From Bacteroidaceae bacterium (lineage in GTDB: Bacteria; Bacteroidota; Bacteroidia; Bacteroidales; Bacteroidaceae): a stretch of 64,000 nucleotides of DNA. The position numbers and the translations under genes were made by a program. Under the pieces are notes generated by a model, which saw nothing but the letters and a program-made list of their open reading frames with translations, was not told where the DNA came from and made no database searches. The DNA is taken from positions 1-64,000 of the forward strand of contig JAILKU010000001.1 of the NCBI GenBank assembly GCA_024693505.1. Reading direction: 5' to 3'. Of the stretch, positions 41,836 through 48,920 are shown one piece after another. Positions within the stretch are counted from its first letter, which is position 1; each line of letters opens with the position of its first letter.

Positions 41836-42285
41836 ATGAAAAAGTATCTGTTTCTGAGCATGGCCGCCATCGCAGCCCTGTTTACATTCGCCTCCTGCGG
41901 CGATGACGACGAGATTGAACCTGATGACATCAATCCTGAAGATGTCAAGGTTGACAAAGCAAAGTTCACCGAAACGACTAACCAGATGGTATTGACCTAC
42001 ACCATCAGCTTCCCCGGCCTGTCATCAGAGAAAGTCGATGTAAAGCACACAGTTGGTTTCCAGGGCGATGCCTGTTCCAGTTTCATTACTGAATACACCT
42101 ACTCCAAGGAGTCTTATGCCAAGCAATCATACGAAGATGCCATGGCCAACAAGGACGAGGATGACCTGACCGTCTATTCCTACAAAGGCAAGGTCTACAA
42201 AGAAGATGAAACCGCCTATTATAAAGGACAGTCCAAGGACGAAATACGCGAATACCTGAAGTTCCTGGAGGGGAGTATTAAATAG
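41836..42285 (+). CDS. Small lipoprotein of unknown function
   Basis: 149 residues. The signal MKKYLFLSMAAIAALFTFASC ends in a lipobox-like FASC with Gly-Asp-Asp-Asp after the Cys, which in Bacteroidetes favours outer-membrane and possibly surface location. The mature part is acidic and predicted rich in beta strands and a C-terminal helix. No known domain. An orphan LuxR-type response regulator gene starts ten bases after the stop, so the two are probably co-transcribed from the promoter at 41751-41782. Confidence 0.78.
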   Translation: MKKYLFLSMAAIAALFTFASCGDDDEIEPDDINPEDVKVDKAKFTETTNQMVLTYTISFPGLSSEKVDVKHTVGFQGDACSSFITEYTYSKESYAKQSYEDAMANKDEDDLTVYSYKGKVYKEDETAYYKGQSKDEIREYLKFLEGSIK

Positions 42286-42294
42286 AGAAAACGT

Positions 42295-42906
42295 ATGACA
42301 AACGTCGTCATAGCCGACGACCACAGAATTGTGGCCGAAGGCATTGCCCGACTGATAGAAGAGAGCAAGACAGCAAGTGTAGTGGGCATAACAAGCACCA
42401 TTACCGATGCTGTCCTGCTCGTTTCCCAGCTCAAGCCGGAATTCCTGCTTCTGGACGTAGCGATGACAGATGGCGACGGTATTGAGGCAATACCCCGATT
42501 CAAGCAGGCTTGCCCGGATTTGCGCGTCGTCATTCTCACCTGCTATGCCGAGCCTTCCGTCATTCATCGGGCTATGCAGGCAGGAATCAGCGGCTATCTG
42601 CTAAAAAACATCAACAAAGAGGAATTCGTCACCGCGCTCAACAGTATCATTACGGGACAGACTTACATCTGCAACGAGGCAAAGAATTTGGTCTCTTCAA
42701 AGCGCGAGGCTTCTCCCGCCCTTACCAATCGCGAACGCGAAATACTGCAACTCATTGTGCAGGGCTACACCATAAAAGAAATAGCCGAGAAACTTTACTT
42801 GGGTTTCGAGACCATTCACAGCTATACCAAGTCGCTGCGCCAGAAACTGGGTTGCAACAATAGTGCATCGCTTGTGCGCGTTGCCATCGAAAGACACCTT
42901 GTTTAA
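42295..42906 (+). CDS. NarL/LuxR-type response regulator without a linked kinase
   Basis: 203 residues. Receiver domain (about 1-118): VVIADDHRIVAEGI, phospho-acceptor in FLLLDVAMTDGDG (Asp about 50), VVILTCYAEPS, and GYLLKN with the conserved Lys. HTH domain (about 138-203): LTNREREILQLIVQGYTIKEIAEKLYLGFETIHSYTKSLRQKLG. No histidine kinase gene is nearby. It may regulate its own lipoprotein operon and the divergent OmpA gene through the paired CCAATTGG sites; this is inference from position. Confidence 0.9.
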   Translation: MTNVVIADDHRIVAEGIARLIEESKTASVVGITSTITDAVLLVSQLKPEFLLLDVAMTDGDGIEAIPRFKQACPDLRVVILTCYAEPSVIHRAMQAGISGYLLKNINKEEFVTALNSIITGQTYICNEAKNLVSSKREASPALTNREREILQLIVQGYTIKEIAEKLYLGFETIHSYTKSLRQKLGCNNSASLVRVAIERHLV

Positions 42907-43110
42907 AAGACACCTTGCTTAAAAGACGCCTAAGGGAGAGTGAGGAGGAAGGCTGCGCAGTCGCCCCTTTCTGCCGCCCCGATACAATCTGCGGCAACGT
43001 CCCCTGAGGATTTCTTTTCCGCCTTCGTTTTCGTAGCGCAGCGTTTCGTCTTCGTAGCGTAGCGTTTCGTTTTCGTCTTCGTAGCGCAGCGTTCCCGTTT
43101 TCGTCTTTTG
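42890..43110. repeat. Convergent-gap repeats (AAAGACACCTTG and TTCGTAGCGCAGCG)
   Basis: A 16-base unit (AAAGACACCTTGYTTA) occurs twice and partly a third time, starting inside the last codons of the regulator gene. Further on, TTCGTAGCGCAGCGTTTCG-like units of 26-36 bases repeat about three times (43020-43097). No gene is visible between the converging ends. Confidence 0.6.
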
Positions 43111-43124
43111 TCAACGCCGATGTG

Positions 43125-43997
43125 TCAGGCCATTTCCCCTACTATTCCGACAACAATCCCCGCCAACAATATCAGCACGAAGAGCTCAAGCAGCATCAGC
43201 AAGAACGTTATCAGGCCGCGCCACAAGCTGCTCCACCAGGAAATCTGGAAGAACTGACGGTAAGCCCAAAGGTACATCAGAGCCGTTATAACCGAAAGAA
43301 AACTGGTGGTGTCAACCCCAAAAGCCTTACCCACAGGCATTACCACCATAGCGATAAGCAGTTGCTGGCAACCGATGAAGGCCAGGAAGAAGAAGTACTC
43401 CGTCAGGTTCAGGTCGCGCCCGTGCTCAGTCTTGCGAAAAGCCCACTTCAACGGCAGCAGCATGACCAGGTTGCCTATCAGCGCGGAAAGTGCCTTGTTG
43501 GAATTAATAAACTGCAATATCTCCTTTGCCCATTGCAAGAGCTGCTTGGCTGCGGCTGTCTGCTCATCGGCCATTTCCTCATCGACGATCGTAATGAAGG
43601 AAGTGTCCGAATCAATATTCACCAGGAAGTTCAACAGCACATAGATAGTAGCCAGGGAGAACAGCATCTGCACCGGCTGGATATACTCAGCCCTGCACCC
43701 CTTGATGTAGTCCCGGATTAAATAGCCAGGCCTTGTAAAGAGATCGCGTATCGTATGCATCAGGCGACCGTCGAACTTCGCCAGCGACATTACGACATGA
43801 CCCACTATATCGCTCATCGACAGACGGCGAGTCTTGCTGCTCTGCCCGCAGACGGGGCAAAAGTTGCCATGAAAGACGGTTCCGCAGCACAGGCAAGTGC
43901 ACTCTTCGCCCTCGCCTTCCTTGCCAGGCGGGATATGATGCACCTCGCGCTGGGATTCAAGCAGCGCGTCTATGCGTTTTAGAATATTCAATTTCAC
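43125..43997 (-). CDS. DUF3667-family membrane protein
   Basis: 290 residues. The N-terminus carries a zinc-ribbon-like motif (CTCLCCGTVFHGNFCPVCGQ, about 33-52). SMSDIVGHVVMSLAKFDGRLMHTIRDLFTRPGYLIRDYIKGCRAEYIQPVQM is the DUF3667 hallmark. About five membrane helices follow. It lies in the third position after rubrerythrin and the YbjQ-like gene, separated by only 16 bases. Function unknown. Confidence 0.85.
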   Translation of the reverse strand: MKLNILKRIDALLESQREVHHIPPGKEGEGEECTCLCCGTVFHGNFCPVCGQSSKTRRLSMSDIVGHVVMSLAKFDGRLMHTIRDLFTRPGYLIRDYIKGCRAEYIQPVQMLFSLATIYVLLNFLVNIDSDTSFITIVDEEMADEQTAAAKQLLQWAKEILQFINSNKALSALIGNLVMLLPLKWAFRKTEHGRDLNLTEYFFFLAFIGCQQLLIAMVVMPVGKAFGVDTTSFLSVITALMYLWAYRQFFQISWWSSLWRGLITFLLMLLELFVLILLAGIVVGIVGEMA

Positions 43998-44013
43998 GAC
44001 CGGCTACGCTTCT

Positions 44014-44331
44014 TCATATTTTCACAGCCGTTCCGCTGCATGTAACCATAAGCATACTGCTCGATGAACCGATGGTTTCATAATCCAGGTCGATACCTAT
44101 CACAGCATTGGCTCCCAGGCGCAAAGCTGCATCAGTCATCTCCCGCATTGCAGAATCTTTAGCTTCGCGCAGCACCCGCTCGTAGCTTCCGCTGCGGCCG
44201 CCCACGATATCGCGGATGCCGGCAAAGAAATCCTTTACGAAGTTGGCACCGATAATGGTCTCGCCCGAAACCACTCCATAGTATTCCACTATGGGATGGC
44301 CTTCAATTATATTTGTTGTTGTCAGTAACAT
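44014..44331 (-). CDS. YbjQ/UPF0145-family protein
   Basis: 105 residues, the standard length. The conserved pattern [51 protein letters not shown] and the [12 protein letters not shown] strand are those of this putative metal-binding, oligomeric family. It follows the rubrerythrin gene by 20 bases. Confidence 0.92.
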   Translation of the reverse strand: MLLTTTNIIEGHPIVEYYGVVSGETIIGANFVKDFFAGIRDIVGGRSGSYERVLREAKDSAMREMTDAALRLGANAVIGIDLDYETIGSSSSMLMVTCSGTAVKI

Positions 44332-44351
44332 AATAAAAGAGGTTCAGAAAC

Positions 44352-44891
44352 TCAATAATTCTCGGGCTTCAGCTGGAAGTATGACTGCGGATGGTTGCAG
44401 ACGGGGCAAACCTCGGGAGCCTCCTTGCCGATGTGCAGATGACCGCAGTTGCGGCATTGCCAGATACAGTCGCCGTCGCGCGAGAAGACCAGCTTGCCTG
44501 CCACATTAGCCAGCAGTTTGCGATAGCGCTCCTCGTGAGCTTTTTCGATGGCAGCCACGCCTTCAAACAGGTCGGCAATCTCGTCGAATCCTTCTTCGCG
44601 GGCTTCCTTTGCCATTGTCGGATACATATCCGTCCACTCGTCGTTCTCGCCATTGGCTGCGTCCAGCAGGTTCTCCTCGGTAGAGCCGATTCCGTGGAAG
44701 AGCTTGAACCACATCTTTGCATGCTCCTTCTCCTGAGCTGCTGTTTCCTCAAAGAGGGCGGCAATCTGCTCGAAGCCGTCCTTCTTGGCCTTCGAAGCAT
44801 AATAGGTGTACTTGTTTCGAGCCTGAGACTCACCGGCAAATGCAGCCATCAGATTGGCCTCGGTCTTAGTTCCTTTTAATGACTTTCCCAT
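44352..44891 (-). CDS. rbr: Rubrerythrin
   Basis: 179 residues. The ferritin-like di-iron domain has ligand motifs in [31 protein letters not shown] and [13 protein letters not shown]. The C-terminal rubredoxin domain is [29 protein letters not shown], with its two CxxC pairs. It reduces hydrogen peroxide in the cytoplasm of anaerobes using electrons from NAD(P)H-linked carriers. A strong promoter lies at 44936-44966 and the YbjQ-like and DUF3667 genes follow closely, so an oxidative-stress operon is likely. Confidence 0.95.
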   Translation of the reverse strand: MGKSLKGTKTEANLMAAFAGESQARNKYTYYASKAKKDGFEQIAALFEETAAQEKEHAKMWFKLFHGIGSTEENLLDAANGENDEWTDMYPTMAKEAREEGFDEIADLFEGVAAIEKAHEERYRKLLANVAGKLVFSRDGDCIWQCRNCGHLHIGKEAPEVCPVCNHPQSYFQLKPENY

Positions 44892-44935
44892 AGTTGTAAA
44901 CGTATTAAATGGTTACTTTTTTATTATTCCAAAAG

Positions 44936-44966
44936 CAAAGTTACGCAGAAGCCGGCAATATTCAAA
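44936..44966 (-). promoter_or_regulatory. Promoter of the rubrerythrin operon
   Basis: Minus-strand TTTG (44966-44963), a 19-base spacer and TAACTTTG (44943-44936), a full consensus match. Confidence 0.8.
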
Positions 44967-45049
44967 ATTATTTCTGACTTTTATTCTGCAATCCGCACAA
45001 AAGCGTCACTTTTTTATCGGCTTAAGGCTTTTCCGGCGATGTCAGCCGG

Positions 45050-46483
45050 TCACTCCGTCAAGGTGATGGTTCCCATCCGGTAGCGCTTGTGCCCGTCGTC
45101 GTTGTCGTAAGGCAGTTGCAGGATTGGAGAACCGTAAACCGTCCCTACGGAGAAGTATATCTCGAATGTGCCGGTCGGGCACGAGCGCCTGAAGGTGCCG
45201 AAGGAGTTTGTGAAGGCCTGCGCTACGGTAAACTCCACCTGGCGCCTTGTGGCTGCGGCTTCTCCCGGCTTGCCTACAGCCAGGTCCTTCACGTTGAATC
45301 CGGTATCCACTAGTACAGCCACAATGCCCCCTTTGTCGTTCTTTATCGTGAAGCAGGGATAGCCGCCGCCATAGCAGGGCGCTACGCCGGCGTTCTTCCA
45401 CGCACTCTTGATGCTGAAGGCTTCGTTCTTCCTGATTGTGGCAGGCCATTCGGCTTCTGTCAGGTTGATGCGATAGCCCATCCGGCGGTTGATGCGCCCG
45501 ATGATGTCGCGATTGGCCTCCAGTTCTTCGCGAGGCCACCAGTGAATGGACATATACGAGGCGTGATAATCCTCGATCGACTGCAGGAGGAGCTCCTTGT
45601 CCCAGGCGCCTCGTCCCACACTTCCTCCGAAATGTTCGTGCTCCAGGATGACAGGCATCCGAGGCCAGAACTGCTGGGCCATCTCGCTGTGATACCAGTT
45701 CCTGGGCTTCGGCTGCACCAGGATGCTGCAATCCCACAATGTGACGCCCTTCTGGAAGGCATAGTCCGTTATCTGGAAATGGCTGCCGGGCTTGTCGTGG
45801 CCTGCGAAATCATCCGACAGGCACAGCTGTGTATGCCGGAAATGGCGGGTATAGATGTCGATGTATTTCTTCTGCGTCTCGAAGCCCCACGATTTGTGGT
45901 GCACAGGCGTAGTGATCTCGGTATGCCCCTCTCCCCACATGCCGAAATGCCCGATCGCTACGTAGGCCACGTTGGGATCGCCGTCGTATCGCTCAGCCAT
46001 TTTCTCAACGAAGTGATCTACTGCTTTCAGATAGACCGGATCGTCGTAGTCAACCTCCAGGAATCCGTTTACCTCGTAGTATTTGGCGCCCTCGTCGAAG
46101 ACCCATTGCGGTGTGCCCTGGCGCGTCCAGTTTTCTGTAGCCGATATGCAGAAGGCCACCTTGCGCCCCGTTTGCAGCCAGCGCTGCGCAGGCGTATCGA
46201 TAATCTCCCAGTTGAAGCGGTCCTTCTCCGGCTCCAGGAAGCTCCAGGGCAGCCTCAGGAAGACCATACTCATGCCTGGAAAATCCTCCACGATATCCTC
46301 CGGGGCCAGGCGCGAACCGTAATTGTCCAAGACGTTGGAGTAGTAGTAGAGTTGCCAGCCCATACCCGGATTCACCATCGCCTGCCCGTTATCGACGGGC
46401 GTAACACGTATTGTCTGCCCCTCAGTTTGGGCAAGAACAAGGCTCTGCACGCAGCAAAGCAGCACGATAAACAGATGTTTCAT
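45050..46483 (-). CDS. Secreted DUF4832-type glycoside-hydrolase-like protein
   Basis: 477 residues with signal peptide MKHLFIVLLCCVQSLVLAQ. The fold looks like a TIM barrel with GWQLYYYSNVLDNYG, RLPWSFLEPEKDRFNWEIID, IGHFGMWGEGHTE (candidate acid Glu) and a C-terminal beta-sandwich (about 365-477, DUF4832-like). Family members are found with glycan-degradation genes. It is divergent from the GH92 gene, with only about 150 bases between the start codons, so shared regulation is likely. The 46483 start fits the signal peptide and the -7 box at 46488; an upstream ATG at 46549 is rejected. Confidence 0.78.
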   Translation of the reverse strand: MKHLFIVLLCCVQSLVLAQTEGQTIRVTPVDNGQAMVNPGMGWQLYYYSNVLDNYGSRLAPEDIVEDFPGMSMVFLRLPWSFLEPEKDRFNWEIIDTPAQRWLQTGRKVAFCISATENWTRQGTPQWVFDEGAKYYEVNGFLEVDYDDPVYLKAVDHFVEKMAERYDGDPNVAYVAIGHFGMWGEGHTEITTPVHHKSWGFETQKKYIDIYTRHFRHTQLCLSDDFAGHDKPGSHFQITDYAFQKGVTLWDCSILVQPKPRNWYHSEMAQQFWPRMPVILEHEHFGGSVGRGAWDKELLLQSIEDYHASYMSIHWWPREELEANRDIIGRINRRMGYRINLTEAEWPATIRKNEAFSIKSAWKNAGVAPCYGGGYPCFTIKNDKGGIVAVLVDTGFNVKDLAVGKPGEAAATRRQVEFTVAQAFTNSFGTFRRSCPTGTFEIYFSVGTVYGSPILQLPYDNDDGHKRYRMGTITLTE

Positions 46484-46487
46484 AGTG

Positions 46488-46598
46488 CAAAGATACTGAA
46501 AAATCCGATAGGACGAAGCAAACGACGGAAAAGAAAACCCGTTTGGCATAAAAAAGCAGGTTTTTGTTCGTCTGTTACGATGATTATTCGTATCTTTG
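46488..46598. promoter_or_regulatory. Divergent promoter region between DUF4832 and GH92 genes
   Basis: Minus-strand TATCTTTG (46495-46488) serves the DUF4832 gene, with a leader of only a few bases. Plus-strand TATCTTTG (46591-46598), preceded by TTCG at 20 bases (46567-46570), serves the GH92 gene. -33 boxes are weak, so an activator may be needed. Confidence 0.55.
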
Positions 46599-46631
46599 CC
46601 GCGTTAATTATCCATTTTGAACGTAAATAGT

Positions 46632-48875
46632 ATGAAGAAAATCCTGTTATTGAGCCTGGCCGCAGCATGCCTCTGGAGCTGCAAGCAACCTTCCGAGAAG
46701 GAGCCAGTTGATTACGTGAACCCCTACATCGGCAATATCAGCCATCTGCTGGTGCCTACGTTTGCCACGATCCAGCTGCCCAACAGTCTGATGCGCATCT
46801 ATCCCTCGCGCAACGACTACACCACCGAGTTGCTGGACGGCCTGCCCGTCATCGTCACCAACCATCGCGAGCGCTCGGCCTTCCGCCTGAGTGTGACGCA
46901 GGGCGACGAGCTCAGGCCCGTCATCCGCACCAGCTGGGACCAGGAGCACATCACGCCCTACAGCTACGACGTCCAAATTGCCGACAACTCCATCGATGTC
47001 CGCCTGGCCGTCTCGCACCAGAGTGCCATCTACGAATTCGAGTTTCAGGACCCCTCGAAGCCCGCTACCGTCCTGGCCTGCTCCGACAGGGGCGAGATGC
47101 AGACAGCCGGCAAGCAGTTCTGCGGCTACCAGCAGATCAGCCAGAACATGCGGATCTACATGACAGGAGAGTTCGACATAGAGCCCGAGGCATCAGGCGT
47201 GCTGAATGAGGGCCGGATCTCAGGCGAGACGAAGACCGAGGGGCGTCGCGTCGCTGTGGCCTACCGCTTCCCGGCCGGCACAAAGAAAGTCAGCCTGCGC
47301 TACGGCATCTCGCTCATCAGCACCGACCAGGCAGCCAATAACCTGAACCGCGAGCAGCAGGGATTCGACCTGAAGGCCGTGGCCGAGGCTGGGCGGCAGA
47401 CTTGGAACAAGGCCCTCTCCAGCATCCAGGTGGAGGGCGGTACGGAGGATCAGAAGACCGTGCTCTACACCTCTTTCTACCGTACGATGGAGCGCCCTGT
47501 CTGCCTGAGCGAGGACGGCCGCTACTTCAGCGGATTCGACGGGCAGGTACACGAAGACAGCGGCGTGCCCTTCTATACCGACGACTGGATCTGGGACACC
47601 TATCGCGCTGCCCATCCCCTGCGTGCCCTGCTGAGGCCCCAGGAGGAGGAGAACATCATCGCCTCCTACCTGCGAATGGCCGAGCAGATGGGCACCAACT
47701 GGATGCCTACCTTCCCCGAAATGACGGGCGATACTCGCCGGATGAACTCCAATCACGGCGTTGCCATGGTAGCCGATGCCCTCCACAAAGGCCTTAGCGT
47801 TGATGCTGAAAAGGCTTTCGAGTATTGCCGCAAGGGCATCGAGGAAAAGACGCTGGCTCCCTGGTGCGGCAATGCTGCAGGATGGATTGACGATTTCTAC
47901 AAGGAGCACGGCTACATCCCCGCCCTGCGCGAGGGAGAAGCCGAGACCGACCCCAACGTATCCGGCTTCGAGAAACGCCAGCCCATTGCCGTCACCCTGG
48001 GCACCGCCTACGACCAGTGGTGCCTTTCGCGCATCGCCGAGTTCCTGGGCCGTTCCGAGGAGACGGGGAAATACCTGAAATTGAGCTATGACTACAAAAA
48101 CGTGTGGAACCCCGAGACCAAGTTCTTCCATCCGAAAGACAAGGACGGACAGTTCCTGCCCGACTTCGACTACCGCTTCGGTGGCGGCATAGGAGCCCGC
48201 GACGCCTACGACGAGAACAACGGATGGACCTACCGCTGGGACGTACAGCACAACTTTGCCAACCTGGCCCAGCTCATGAGCGGCCGCGAGGAGATGATCA
48301 GGAACCTGGATCAGACCTTTGCCGAACCGATGGGACGCGGCAAGCGCGAGTTCTACGAACAACTGCCCGACCAGACAGGAAACATCGGCCAGTTCACGAT
48401 GGCCAACGAACCGTCGCTGCACATACCTTATATATATAACTATGCGGGAGCGCCCTGGAAGACCCAGAAACGGGTGCGCCAGTGCCTCAACACCTGGTTC
48501 CGGAACGATGTAATGGGCGTACCGGGCGATGAGGACGGCGGCGGACTCACCTCGTTTGTGGTCTTCTCGTCCATCGGCCTCTATCCCGTCACCCCCGGCT
48601 TCCCCGTCTATAACATCGGCAGCCCCCTGTTCAGCGACGTAAGGGTGAACCTGCCTGGCGGCAAGACCTTCCACCTCGTAGCCAAGGACTGCAGCGAGGC
48701 AAACAAGTACATCCAAAGCGCCACGCTGAACGGAGAGACCTGGGGAAAGCCCTGGATCAGCCACGAAGACGTCGTTTCCGGCGGAACGCTCGTCCTGCAG
48801 ATGGGTCCCCGTCCCAACAAGGCCTGGGGTGCTGCGCCCGACGATGCTCCGCCTTCGGCAAAACCCCTCAATTAA
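46632..48875 (+). CDS. GH92-family alpha-mannosidase lipoprotein
   Basis: 747 residues. The N-terminus MKKILLLSLAAACLWSC ends in a lipobox cysteine. GH92 landmarks are DYVNPYIGNISHLLVPTFATIQLPNSLM, YTDDWIWDTYRAAHPL, EMTGDTRRMNSNHGVAMVADAL and MGVPGDEDGGGLTSFVVFSSIGLYPVTPG, with calcium-binding and catalytic carboxylates. The enzyme removes alpha-linked mannose, commonly from N-glycans or mannans, at the cell surface or in the periplasm. The next gene starts 45 bases downstream. A 15-base upstream in-frame start is possible but less fitting for the signal. Confidence 0.92.
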   Translation: MKKILLLSLAAACLWSCKQPSEKEPVDYVNPYIGNISHLLVPTFATIQLPNSLMRIYPSRNDYTTELLDGLPVIVTNHRERSAFRLSVTQGDELRPVIRTSWDQEHITPYSYDVQIADNSIDVRLAVSHQSAIYEFEFQDPSKPATVLACSDRGEMQTAGKQFCGYQQISQNMRIYMTGEFDIEPEASGVLNEGRISGETKTEGRRVAVAYRFPAGTKKVSLRYGISLISTDQAANNLNREQQGFDLKAVAEAGRQTWNKALSSIQVEGGTEDQKTVLYTSFYRTMERPVCLSEDGRYFSGFDGQVHEDSGVPFYTDDWIWDTYRAAHPLRALLRPQEEENIIASYLRMAEQMGTNWMPTFPEMTGDTRRMNSNHGVAMVADALHKGLSVDAEKAFEYCRKGIEEKTLAPWCGNAAGWIDDFYKEHGYIPALREGEAETDPNVSGFEKRQPIAVTLGTAYDQWCLSRIAEFLGRSEETGKYLKLSYDYKNVWNPETKFFHPKDKDGQFLPDFDYRFGGGIGARDAYDENNGWTYRWDVQHNFANLAQLMSGREEMIRNLDQTFAEPMGRGKREFYEQLPDQTGNIGQFTMANEPSLHIPYIYNYAGAPWKTQKRVRQCLNTWFRNDVMGVPGDEDGGGLTSFVVFSSIGLYPVTPGFPVYNIGSPLFSDVRVNLPGGKTFHLVAKDCSEANKYIQSATLNGETWGKPWISHEDVVSGGTLVLQMGPRPNKAWGAAPDDAPPSAKPLN

Positions 48876-48920
48876 CGGCAAGGAGAACGCAGCGTCAAAC
48901 ATACAGACAAGGGTGAAATT

